Of a DNA stretch of 7,278 nt, positions 1-6,066 are shown in pieces. Numbering within the stretch: position 1 is the first letter of the stretch; each line of letters opens with the position of its first letter. Source of the stretch: Saprospiraceae bacterium (lineage in GTDB: Bacteria; Bacteroidota; Bacteroidia; Chitinophagales; Saprospiraceae); NCBI GenBank assembly GCA_020852155.1, contig JADZBJ010000465.1, positions 1-7,278 on the forward strand. The letters are read 5' to 3'. Position numbers and translations under genes: made by a program. A model generated the notes under the pieces. That model did not search any database. It saw only the letters and a program-made list of their open reading frames with translations, and was not told the origin of the DNA.

Positions 1-569
1 AAAAATTCACCTTTACCAACACCGATTACCAACGGGCTGCTACGACGGGCCGCAACAATTTTGCCCGGCTCGTCGCGATCCATCACGACAATGGCAAATG
101 CACCGCGTACCTGTGTCAGCGCCTGACGTACGGCTTCTTCCAGTGGAATATTTTCGTGCGATTGAATTTCTTCCACCAGGTGAACAAGCACTTCGGTATC
201 TGTTTCACTTTGAAAAGTATGCCCGTGACGCATCAGGGCGCTTTTCAAAACGGCGTAATTTTCAATAATGCCATTGTGAATCAATACCACTCGCCCGTCA
301 GAGCTGCTGTGCGGGTGGGCATTAATGTCGTCGGGTTTGCCGTGCGTGGCCCAACGGGTATGCCCCATGCCAATATTGCCTGTCGTGTCTTTATCCTTGG
401 TAAAAGCCACCAGATCGGCGACTTTACCTTTCTTTTTATACACACTCAGGCTGCCATTTTGAATGGCGACACCAGCAGAGTCATAGCCGCGATATTCAAG
501 CCTTGTGAGGCCTTTAATCAGGATAGGAAATGCCTTTTTAGGGCCGATATAAGCGACAATTCCGCACAT
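1..569 (-). CDS. glmS: Glutamine--fructose-6-phosphate aminotransferase (isomerising), N-terminal glutaminase part; 3' end of gene outside window
   Basis: GlmS converts fructose-6-phosphate and glutamine to glucosamine-6-phosphate in the cytoplasm, the first step towards UDP-GlcNAc for peptidoglycan and lipid A. The reading frame starts with ATG at 569-567 and gives MCGIVAYIG, where Cys2 becomes the N-terminal nucleophile of the class II glutaminase (Ntn) domain after Met removal. Hallmarks seen are RGYDSAG (27-33), GHTRWATHGKP (69-79), HNGIIENY (98-105) and SETDTE (121-126, with the conserved Asp124). The visible 189 codons cover most of the glutaminase domain; the two SIS isomerase domains would lie beyond position 1. 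No Shine-Dalgarno sequence or clear TAnnTTTG promoter lies upstream, so it may be co-transcribed with the DUF4270 gene across the repeat array (inference). The protein is intact as far as visible. Identity is very secure. Confidence 0.96.
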   Translation of the reverse strand, partial: MCGIVAYIGPKKAFPILIKGLTRLEYRGYDSAGVAIQNGSLSVYKKKGKVADLVAFTKDKDTTGNIGMGHTRWATHGKPDDINAHPHSSSDGRVVLIHNGIIENYAVLKSALMRHGHTFQSETDTEVLVHLVEEIQSHENIPLEEAVRQALTQVRGAFAIVVMDRDEPGKIVAARRSSPLVIGVGKGEF

Positions 570-593
570 AGTAGGCAGGAAATTTAATGGTTG

Positions 594-772
594 GGGGAAT
601 TGACTGACTGGTTAATTGGGGATTTGTGTAATTGGGGATTTGGTTATCTGGTGATTTGTGTAATTGGGGATTTGGTTATCTGGTTAATTAACTGATGGGC
701 TTTAATCCCAAATAACCAGTTACACAAATAACCAAATCACCAATTAAACAATCACCAACCACACAAATCATC
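594..772. repeat. Degenerate 8-bp tandem repeat array with an inverted second arm
   Basis: From 594 to 689 the sequence divides into twelve octamers in strict 8-bp phase, ten of them variants of GGKKATTT (GGGGATTT, GTGTAATT, GGTTATCT, GGTGATTT, GGTTAATT). After a 20-bp spacer (690-709) the reverse-complement type (AAATAACC, AAATCACC, AATTAAAC) runs from 710 to 772 with one 7-bp unit. The arms can pair: 650-681 against 726-756 matches at 28 of 32 positions with one gap. The right arm reaches into the stop codon of the DUF4270 gene (768-770) and the left arm ends about 25 bp before the glmS start. This could form a large hairpin at the 3' end of the lipoprotein mRNA or in the glmS leader. Function is unknown; the array itself is directly visible. 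Confidence 0.8.
621..684. repeat. Perfect 32-bp direct tandem duplication within the octamer array
   Basis: Bases 621-652 and 653-684 are identical over 32 bp, beginning GATTTGTGTAATTGG. Thirty-two is four octamers, so the array appears to have grown by duplicating a block of four units, as expected for slipped-strand or unequal-recombination growth (inference). The number of blocks may therefore vary between strains. Confidence 0.85.
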
Positions 773-2132
773 CCTTAATCCGGGTGTACTTGAGTTCAAG
801 TTTCATGGGCCTGGTTGGATTTTGCGGGCCGTTGATGACAGAGCGCATGACTGACCTGATGTTGGGATAAACCGTCAGATAAATAGCACGATTTCTTTCC
901 AGTCCTGTTTTATCATCAACAATATCCTGGAAATGCTCCGACAGGTTCATCCTGTATTCGTAATAGTCAACGCCATTGAGTGTTTTTTTGACTGGCGCGC
1001 CGCCGAAACGGGAAAAGTCAGTCTGAACGCCTGTGCCCAATGCATATATGACGTCAGGAACAAACACTTCGGTTGAGTCGGTATTATCGTAAGTGGCAAA
1101 AATTTGTTCAGCGGGCAGGAAATTGGCATTAGCGCCTGGGTCCACAGCCGTAGAGAAAACCAGTTCGGCAGCATTGACGGCAATGTTCTCGAGTTTGGAA
1201 GCATGTGGAAATTCCACTTTCATGCGCACCCCAGTCATACCCTGAATATAGCCTGTCTGGCTGGCGTCCTGATTGATGGCCTGTCCGGCTGGCGTGTTGC
1301 TGTAATCGTGCTGAAAGTTCACGAACTTACGGCTGCCATTGAAGAAGTAATCAAAAACCTTGGGCACTGTATCCTTGTGATAGTAAAGTCGGATACGGCT
1401 GTATTCTTCATTGTCAAGGTCGAAAGCCAACATCGCACCGGGATTGGTGCTTGCCGAAGTTTCAATGTGCAGGCCCTTGATTTTAGCCCAGAACAGCGAA
1501 TCCTGCGTCAGGCTAAGGCTGTCCATGCCATATAACTCCTGTCCGAAAGCATCGCTCAATCGAATGCGCAGGTATGGTGCGCGTGTAGTCACCGAAAACA
1601 GGCTGTCGCGATCGGTCGGGCGCGGCAGGAAATTGGCTACTTCACCGATGGGCGTTGGGTCGTAAGCCAGTTTCTGGTTGGACTTGTAGGTGACGTCGTC
1701 GCTGACATTCAGTGTTTCTGTGAGCCTGTGCACCCGCAGGGTTTGCGGTTGCAGGGTATCGCCATAAACGCCATCCACGTCGTAGCGCAGGTACATGACC
1801 ACCGAATCATACTTTGTAGTGGCCGGATCAAAATCCGGGTTAAACACGCTCAATTGGAACAGCGTATAAACGTCCGCTTTGGCTTTGCCAAAAATGGGAT
1901 CATTGAGTTCTCCGCAAAGCAAGTATTCAGCGGTGCTGGCATCCATCGTCACGACTGCTGTATCGTCTTGCAGTACGGTGCACCGCATGGAGAGGGTATC
2001 CGTAAAAGAATAGTCAGCCAGTTGATCTTCAAGCAGGTCGTTGCCAAAAGGCGTGGTTTTAGTGCAAGACGACCAGGCAACCAGGGCCAACAAAGCCAGC
2101 GTCGCCGCGAAAAGGGGCAATTTTTTTATCAT
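768..2132 (-). CDS. DUF4270 family outer-membrane/periplasmic lipoprotein
   Basis: This encodes an exported lipoprotein resembling the Bacteroidota-specific DUF4270 family (PF14092), which has no established function. From the chosen ATG at 2132 the protein is 454 residues and starts MIKKLPLFAATLALLALVAWSSC: two lysines, a hydrophobic stretch, then a cysteine (residue 23) in a loose lipobox, followed by an acidic, Asp/Thr-rich mature N-terminus. The rest is Tyr/Asn/Asp-rich and beta-strand-like, with no catalytic motif I recognise. The C-terminus (IYLTVYPNIRSVMRSVING and KLELKYTRIK) is the part that most resembles the family. Other starts are ATG at 2141 and TTG at 2159; 2132 gives the most ordinary signal peptide. 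It follows the glycogen-synthase-like gene by about 70 bp and precedes glmS, an order I recall from other Bacteroidota. Family assignment is from remembered sequence character and context. Confidence 0.82.
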   Translation of the reverse strand: MIKKLPLFAATLALLALVAWSSCTKTTPFGNDLLEDQLADYSFTDTLSMRCTVLQDDTAVVTMDASTAEYLLCGELNDPIFGKAKADVYTLFQLSVFNPDFDPATTKYDSVVMYLRYDVDGVYGDTLQPQTLRVHRLTETLNVSDDVTYKSNQKLAYDPTPIGEVANFLPRPTDRDSLFSVTTRAPYLRIRLSDAFGQELYGMDSLSLTQDSLFWAKIKGLHIETSASTNPGAMLAFDLDNEEYSRIRLYYHKDTVPKVFDYFFNGSRKFVNFQHDYSNTPAGQAINQDASQTGYIQGMTGVRMKVEFPHASKLENIAVNAAELVFSTAVDPGANANFLPAEQIFATYDNTDSTEVFVPDVIYALGTGVQTDFSRFGGAPVKKTLNGVDYYEYRMNLSEHFQDIVDDKTGLERNRAIYLTVYPNIRSVMRSVINGPQNPTRPMKLELKYTRIKG

Positions 2133-2204
2133 TATGATCATGTCAATATACAAACGCAAGAGCCTAGATGGTATGCGTTTAAGCTAAAAGGTTGCTTGAA
2201 GGCA

Positions 2205-3017
2205 TCAAGCTTCCTGATGCTCTAATAAACCGCGGAGAAATTCGCCACTGGCGCTCAGCATATCTTCCTGCCAGTTGAGGACAGGTTTGTCAGCAACATC
2301 AGACAGGTATTCAACGTCAGAATTGATGCTTTCGCTGCCAATCATGACGGCATCGGCGTAGTGGATCGCGCCTTTATGCATGGACACCTGATCTCCTTCG
2401 CGGTAAGGCTCAAGGTCTTTTTTGGTGATGTTGTTGATGGCCGCTTTTTGTAAAAAGTGATCGCCGCCTTCAAATGCGCGCTGAGAGTCGAACAAACCGT
2501 ACACCAGGCTGGAATTGGCGAAAATAGGCTCTGTTTTATAGGCTGTACGAAGGTAAAGCGGAATCAGGCTGGTCATCCAGCCGTGGCACATGACAACGTC
2601 GGGCGCCCAGCCGAATTTTTTAACCGTTTCGATAGCGCCTTTACAGAAAAAGGCAGCGCGTTCGGCATTGTCAGAAAATGGTGTTCCATTTTCGTCTTCA
2701 AAAACCATTTTCCGTTTGAAAAACTCCTCGTTGTCAAGGAAATACACTTGCAAACGAGAATTAGGCAAGGAGGCTACTTTGATCAACAGTGGATAATCAT
2801 CTTCATCCACGATGATATTCATACCGGAAAGCCTGACAACTTCATGCAAGCGGTGGCGACGTTCGTTGACCACTCCAAAGCGTGGCATCAAAATGCGAAG
2901 TTCGTAGCCGGTATCATTAAAATATTTGGGCAACTTCCCTACCAATGCCGAAATGTCATTCCCTTCAGTGTAGGGCTCCATCTCCTGAGTAATCAGGAGC
3001 AAACGCTTCTTTTCCAT
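2205..3017 (-). CDS. Stand-alone glycogen/starch synthase N-terminal (GT5) domain protein
   Basis: The 270-residue protein resembles the N-terminal Rossmann domain of GT5 glycogen synthase (GlgA, ADP-glucose to alpha-1,4-glucan). Family-like segments are LLLITQEMEPYTEGNDISALVGKLPKYF in essence (6-33, matching the start of GlgA), DNAERAAFFCKGAIE (116-130) and PDVVMCHGWMTSLIPLYL (139-156, GlgA usually CHDW). GlgA is normally about 480 residues with a second GT-B domain; that domain is absent here and the stop codon is followed at once by the DUF4270 gene. The ADP-glucose-binding KxGGL motif is missing: the place of KTGGLADVVGALPK is taken by EGNDISALVGKLPK. It is usually annotated 'glycogen/starch synthase' in Bacteroidota, but catalysis is doubtful. 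The ATG at 3017 is well supported by the leading strand MEKKRLLLITQE. A promoter lies about 85 bp upstream (3100-3107). Fold call is firm; enzymatic role is uncertain. Confidence 0.85.
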   Translation of the reverse strand: MEKKRLLLITQEMEPYTEGNDISALVGKLPKYFNDTGYELRILMPRFGVVNERRHRLHEVVRLSGMNIIVDEDDYPLLIKVASLPNSRLQVYFLDNEEFFKRKMVFEDENGTPFSDNAERAAFFCKGAIETVKKFGWAPDVVMCHGWMTSLIPLYLRTAYKTEPIFANSSLVYGLFDSQRAFEGGDHFLQKAAINNITKKDLEPYREGDQVSMHKGAIHYADAVMIGSESINSDVEYLSDVADKPVLNWQEDMLSASGEFLRGLLEHQEA

Positions 3018-3099
3018 GTATTAAAAAACAAGAACTTATGTTGGATTTGAACATTCCATGAAGGCAGTCCAACTTCGTAGCCTTCCGAAAAATCAGGTG

Positions 3100-3107
3100 C
3101 AAAAGTA
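3100..3107 (-). promoter_or_regulatory. Bacteroidota-type -7 promoter element for the glycogen-synthase-like/DUF4270 genes
   Basis: On the minus strand this reads TACTTTTG followed by CACC, an exact match to the Bacteroidota -7 consensus TAnnTTTG. It sits in the 192-bp gap between lpxK and the GT5-like gene, giving a leader of roughly 75-80 nt. No good TTTG -33 element is visible at the usual 17-23 bp spacing. No clear terminator is seen after lpxK in this gap, so read-through from lpxK is also possible. Confidence 0.55.
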
Positions 3108-3209
3108 TAAAAAAACACGCGGCTCATTTGCACAAGCTTTTGCCTAAATAAATATTACACTGAAAGCAGCACTCTTAAATACCCTCAACAGGCATGGAAA
3201 ACACCTTGT

Positions 3210-4277
3210 TCAAGACTTGAAATCGAGTAAAAATTTGCGCACATCCGCCTGAAAAGCGGCCTCGTCTTCGCGGTCAAACTCCACTTCAACGGGCAGCGCG
3301 AAAACGGGCAATTGATTTTGCCAGAGGAATGCCTGGTGCAATTCGAGGCGCATGGCGTCTTTCACCGTGGTCAAAATGACTTTGTTGGACGACTGTATCT
3401 GGTCAAAACGCTTGGCCATTTCCAGCAAATCTGTTTCACTGAAATAGTGATGATCCTCGAATTCGATGGTTTGAACCGACCTGACTTTTTGCGTCAGGTA
3501 TTTCATCAGGTAATCCGTATTGGCGATGGCGCTGATGAGCAGTACATCGGTATTCAGGTCAAGCGGACGCCTCACGTCGGGGCGCAGAATGTCATAAGGA
3601 TGCCCGTAGCCGTAACGCGAAAAATACACCCGCTGTCGTGGATACGGATCAATTTCGGCAATCATCCGGCGGCGCTGTATGTCGCTGAGTTCGGCAGGGC
3701 ATTTGGTCACGATAATAATATCCGCCCTGCGGTACCCATGCCGCCACTCCCTCAAACGGCCCGACGGCAGCAGCCAATCGCGCGTAAAAGGGCGTTCAAA
3801 TTCAGTCAGTAATATATTCAATCCGGGCGTAACGGCCAGGTGCTGATACGCGTCATCAAGCAATACACACTGGGTTTGCGGGTTGCGCTTGACCAGCTCC
3901 GGTACGCCCAGCGCCCGGCTTTCACTAACGCAAACTGGCACATCATTGAATTTCCGTTTCAATTGCAAAGGCTCGTCGCCCACCTGCAACGCATTATCAA
4001 TGACGCTCAACTGCCTGAACCCAGAGGTTTCGCGGCCGTAACCGCGACTAAGTACCGAGACTTCGATGTATTGATTGAGCCACCCGACCAGGTATTCGAT
4101 GTGTGGCGATTTTCCCGCGCCGCCAACGGAGAGGTTGCCTACCGAGACGACGGGCAGGTCGAACCTTACGCTGCGCAACACACCGGAACGATATAAAAGC
4201 GTGCGAATGCCGACTGCAATGCCGTACAATGCCGAAAAAGGCAGGAGCAACAATCGGATGACAATATCTTCGGACAT
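3210..4277 (-). CDS. lpxK: Tetraacyldisaccharide 4'-kinase (lipid A biosynthesis)
   Basis: LpxK phosphorylates the 4' position of tetraacyldisaccharide-1-phosphate with ATP on the cytoplasmic face of the inner membrane, giving lipid IVA. The 355-residue protein has the expected length. It begins with an N-terminal amphipathic/membrane segment (8-29), then the P-loop VGNLSVGGAGKSP (46-58; Ser replaces the common Thr after Lys56), SRGYGR (77-82), GDEP (100-103), LLDDAYQH (139-146), LLPSGRLRE (169-177), RADIIIVTKCP (184-194), the FEDHHYF motif (273-279) and TVKDAMRL (304-311). The ATG at 4277 is chosen because the LLLLPFSALYG segment follows directly, as in relatives. There is no Shine-Dalgarno sequence. 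The tRNA-Ala terminator ends only 5 nt before this ATG, which leaves no room for a separate promoter. Transcription presumably comes through from the tRNA promoter, or from an unrecognised one within the tRNA region. Confidence 0.95.
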   Translation of the reverse strand: MSEDIVIRLLLLPFSALYGIAVGIRTLLYRSGVLRSVRFDLPVVSVGNLSVGGAGKSPHIEYLVGWLNQYIEVSVLSRGYGRETSGFRQLSVIDNALQVGDEPLQLKRKFNDVPVCVSESRALGVPELVKRNPQTQCVLLDDAYQHLAVTPGLNILLTEFERPFTRDWLLPSGRLREWRHGYRRADIIIVTKCPAELSDIQRRRMIAEIDPYPRQRVYFSRYGYGHPYDILRPDVRRPLDLNTDVLLISAIANTDYLMKYLTQKVRSVQTIEFEDHHYFSETDLLEMAKRFDQIQSSNKVILTTVKDAMRLELHQAFLWQNQLPVFALPVEVEFDREDEAAFQADVRKFLLDFKS

Positions 4278-4282
4278 AAGAC

Positions 4283-4311
4283 AAAAAAAGGGTCACGCAA
4301 CTGCGCGACCC
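4283..4311 (-). terminator. Intrinsic terminator between tRNA-Ala and lpxK
   Basis: On the minus strand a 10-bp stem GGGTCGCGCA / TGCGTGACCC (one G-U pair, closing to a short AGTT loop) is followed immediately by seven T residues (4289-4283). It lies 8 nt after the tRNA 3' end and its T-run ends 5 nt before the lpxK ATG. It would terminate the tRNA transcript. For lpxK it must be at least partly read through. Confidence 0.85.
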
Positions 4312-4319
4312 TCAGGTTG

Positions 4320-4393
<74 letters not shown>

Positions 4394-4423
4394 GCATTGC
4401 TTTCACTTTTTCAAAAGCGGCTG

Positions 4424-4456
4424 CAAAGTTAATTGATTCGCGGGGAATGAAACAAG
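4424..4456 (-). promoter_or_regulatory. Promoter for tRNA-Ala (and probably lpxK)
   Basis: Read on the minus strand, TAACTTTG (4431-4424) matches the -7 consensus TAnnTTTG exactly. CTTG (4456-4453) lies 21 bp upstream, within the normal range for the TTTG -33 element. Transcription would start around 4417-4419, about 25 nt before the mature tRNA. Because nothing fits between the tRNA terminator and lpxK, this is the best candidate promoter for lpxK as well. Confidence 0.65.
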
Positions 4457-4481
4457 CATCCGGGGTAAAAGTTTTTGCCTG

Positions 4482-4541
4482 AGCGGTTGTTTAAATTTCT
4501 CTGCTGGATTCAAAAAGAGCAGAGAATTTTAAACAACCGCT
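4482..4541. repeat. 60-bp palindrome: 24-bp inverted repeat with 12-nt loop at the 3' end of the phosphatase gene
   Basis: Arms 4482-4505 and 4518-4541 are complementary at 23 of 24 positions (mismatch near the middle), separated by a 12-base loop. The outer part is GC-richer (AGCGGTTG), the middle AT-rich. The last base of the phosphatase TAA stop codon (4541) is the first base of the stem. There is no T-run after the stem on either strand, so it is not a textbook intrinsic terminator. It may protect or define the 3' end of the mRNA, or be a small mobile-repeat remnant (inference). Confidence 0.85.
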
Positions 4542-5641
4542 TAATTTCTGAACATTTCCGCCACTGGCGGCGCGACTTCATGTGCGGGCTTGAATGTTTG
4601 CCCCAGCATACGCGCGATGGTCGAGGCCACTTGTTTTTGCCATAATTGCATGGGCGTACGTACTTCGCCGCGGGCTGCGATTTCAGGCCCAATGGCAGCC
4701 ATCCAGATTTGATCGGCGCCTTTTACGCTGGCGTTATGGTCGCGCCATTGGGATTTGACGGCATCGCCTCGCCCGTGATCGGTGGCAATCAGCAGCGAGG
4801 TTTTGCCCGCGTATTTTTTATCGCTTTGCAGGTAACGCCACAAGTCGGCAATCCACTGATCGTTTTGGCGCGCTGCGTCGAGGTACATATCATAATCGCC
4901 GGAGTGCGCAAACTCGTCGGTGTCGCCAAAGCCTATGTAACAAACCGAAGGCTGATTGGTACGGATGTATTCATCAGCAAATGCTCCGGTAAACACATCG
5001 TAGCGTTCGGCTTCCAGCCAGGGTTTGGGTTGCTGGTGTTGCAAGCGATTCAACAGGCGTTGTTGTTCGCTCATTCGGCCTTCTGTGCGGTCTTCAAAAC
5101 CGGCATTGACCATGAATCCGGCGCGTTCTTCATTTAATATATAAGGGAAGACATCCCAGGAGCCAAAAGCGGCGACCTTGCCCTGATACGCGGGCTGACG
5201 ATTGAGCCATTCAAAAACATTGACCGTCGGATTGGGTATTTTGGCATTGCTGTTAATGCGCGCATCGTCGGGCGCGCCGGTGAACAACTCATTATAGCCC
5301 GGATAACTGAACCATTTGCCGTTGCTGACATTTACGTTGTTCTGAACATCGCGATTGCCATAAATCTGTCCTTCGCGTTCGATGACCGACCACAGAAATG
5401 GCATCAGCCTGCGGCGGCGTTCGAGAGGGTCGGGCGTCCAGTATTTTTTAATGAAATAAGCGGTGTCGGAGGTGTATTCGGTATTAAACAACAGGCTGCT
5501 GTCCGCGCCGTGAAAGACATCCTGCCAGCGCATGCCATCCAGTGTCACGACGAATACATAACGATCGGTCTGGCTTTGAACACACGAACTGAAGGCGCCA
5601 ATAAACAAGAAAAGTAAGGCTGTGGTCAGGATTGATTTCAT
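4541..5641 (-). CDS. Exported alkaline phosphatase/type I phosphodiesterase superfamily protein
   Basis: From the ATG at 5641 the 366-residue product begins MKSILTTALLFLFIGAFSSC, a signal peptide with a cysteine at 20 in a loose lipobox, so it is probably a periplasmic or surface lipoprotein. Motifs of the two-metal alkaline phosphatase superfamily appear in order. VTLDGMRW (32-39) supplies metal-binding Asp35. FSYPGYNELFTG (111-122) aligns with the KTFPN..S..TG nucleophile block, placing Ser112 where many relatives have Thr. GDTDEFAH (239-246) supplies metal ligands Asp242 and His246. TDHG (287-290) and His302 complete the site. The likely reaction is hydrolysis of a phosphate mono- or diester; the substrate cannot be told. 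A longer in-frame ATG at 5758 was not used because that extension crosses a terminator hairpin and lacks signal-peptide character. The gene is followed by the 4482-4541 palindrome and preceded by a structured leader or RNA. Superfamily is secure, specificity unknown. Confidence 0.88.
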   Translation of the reverse strand: MKSILTTALLFLFIGAFSSCVQSQTDRYVFVVTLDGMRWQDVFHGADSSLLFNTEYTSDTAYFIKKYWTPDPLERRRRLMPFLWSVIEREGQIYGNRDVQNNVNVSNGKWFSYPGYNELFTGAPDDARINSNAKIPNPTVNVFEWLNRQPAYQGKVAAFGSWDVFPYILNEERAGFMVNAGFEDRTEGRMSEQQRLLNRLQHQQPKPWLEAERYDVFTGAFADEYIRTNQPSVCYIGFGDTDEFAHSGDYDMYLDAARQNDQWIADLWRYLQSDKKYAGKTSLLIATDHGRGDAVKSQWRDHNASVKGADQIWMAAIGPEIAARGEVRTPMQLWQKQVASTIARMLGQTFKPAHEVAPPVAEMFRN

Positions 5642-5655
5642 AATTATTGTCTGTG

Positions 5656-5686
5656 CAAAAGGCAAATGTGCGGGTTTAAAAGCAAT
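5656..5686 (-). promoter_or_regulatory. Weak candidate promoter directly upstream of the phosphatase gene
   Basis: On the minus strand ATTG (5686-5683) is followed 19 bp later by GCCTTTTG (5663-5656). The spacing and the TTTG core fit the Bacteroidota pattern, but the TA of the -7 box is replaced by GC. If used, it would start transcription about 10 nt before the ATG and make the phosphatase independent of the terminator at 5708-5741. The match is poor, so it is only a possibility. Confidence 0.25.
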
Positions 5687-5707
5687 CCTGTACGCTCCCG
5701 GATACTC

Positions 5708-5741
5708 AAAAAAAAATGGCGCAAGCCTTTCGCCAGCGCCA
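5708..5741 (-). terminator. Intrinsic terminator upstream of the phosphatase gene
   Basis: On the minus strand the stem TGGCGC / GCGCCA (5741-5736 with 5722-5717), extended inside by GGC/GCT pairing, is followed by nine T residues (5716-5708). No protein gene ends upstream of it on this strand; the next gene upstream, recA, is divergent. It therefore ends either a free small RNA or an attenuated leader of the phosphatase gene, whose ATG is 66 nt further on. Confidence 0.8.
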
Positions 5742-5880
5742 TCCAAACTGAAACCCATTTTCGTATGATAGACTCTTTTACGTCAGATTGCCTTGGTATC
5801 TGATATCATGGAGCGACTCTCAAAATATACCAGACTTGTTGCGACGGGGCACTGTTTGGCTTTTACGAGGCAACCTTTTC
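5708..5880 (-). ncRNA. Candidate structured small RNA or riboswitch-like leader
   Basis: A minus-strand transcript of about 173 nt is predicted from an exact TAnnTTTG box (5885-5892) at one end and a strong terminator (5708-5741) at the other, with no convincing protein inside. Fold A is a stacked hairpin: ATGATA-TCAGAT (5809-5798) pairs with ATCTGA (5788-5783) and TATCAT (5770-5765), leaving a 9-nt loop and a 12-nt bulge. CCAAAC (5859-5854) can close the whole with GTTTGG (5748-5743). Fold B is exclusive of A: GGTTGCCT (5875-5868) and TGGTAT (5832-5827) pair with the contiguous 14 nt at 5799-5786. I do not recognise a known riboswitch consensus. A 6S-like or other housekeeping RNA is an alternative. 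The unit's boundaries are better supported than its identity. Confidence 0.5.
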
Positions 5881-5884
5881 GCTG

Positions 5885-5892
5885 CAAAAGTA
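5885..5892 (-). promoter_or_regulatory. Bacteroidota-type -7 element for the candidate RNA/phosphatase leader
   Basis: On the minus strand this reads TACTTTTG followed by CAGC, an exact match to TAnnTTTG and the same octamer as at 3100-3107. No clear TTTG is found 17-23 bp upstream. Transcription would begin near 5880. It points away from recA and makes the intergenic region divergent. Confidence 0.55.
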
Positions 5893-6066
5893 CGCTGGCT
5901 ACGAGGTTGGCATGTTTGCCGGAACATTAAGCGTTTGTAAATCTTGCGTTCTCGATATACAACATGAATAATGGTTTTGAAATGCCGTTTTTGTCGCATT
6001 TTTGAACCTGAAAAGCCGTCAGAGCATTTTTTTCAAAAAAAATTTAAAAATATTTTATTTAAAATG
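5893..6066. other. Non-coding, AT-rich divergent intergenic stretch upstream of recA
   Basis: No protein or RNA gene is recognised here. From about 6026 the sequence becomes extremely AT-rich, with a run of T facing a run of A (6027-6042) and phased A/T tracts up to 6060, directly before the recA promoter. This looks like an UP-element or bent-DNA region (inference). I see no LexA-type palindrome of the E. coli (CTGT-N8-ACAG) or Gram-positive (GAAC-N4-GTTC) kind. Confidence 0.5.

Noticed and set aside
156..587. Plus-strand open frame opposite glmS
   Set aside because: It lies entirely over the glmS coding strand, whose conserved glutaminase motifs explain the sequence; the plus-strand translation resembles nothing.
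594..772. Octamer array considered as a CRISPR array
   Set aside because: The units are contiguous 8-mers without unique spacers, and there are no cas genes nearby.
2202..2220. GCATCA / TGATGC inverted repeat around the stop codon of the GT5-like gene
   Set aside because: Only 6 bp of stem with a 7-nt loop and no T-run after it; too weak to call a terminator, and the downstream gene is close and on the same strand.
1104..2225. Several plus-strand open frames opposite the DUF4270 gene
   Set aside because: They overlap one another and the real gene, and have no coding character, promoter or recognisable motif.
3204..3218. Small palindrome TTCAAG-T-CTTGAA at the lpxK stop codon
   Set aside because: The one-base loop is not feasible as an RNA hairpin and there is no T-run; likely chance.
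5642..5758. N-terminal extension of the phosphatase to an ATG at 5758
   Set aside because: The extension would be read through the terminator hairpin and its T-run (giving FFF), has no signal-peptide character, and pushes the true signal peptide MKSILTTALL 39 residues inside.
5980..6006. AAATGC / GCATTT hairpin followed by T residues on the plus strand, resembling a terminator
   Set aside because: AT-rich 6-bp stem with a 10-nt loop and no gene ending upstream on that strand.
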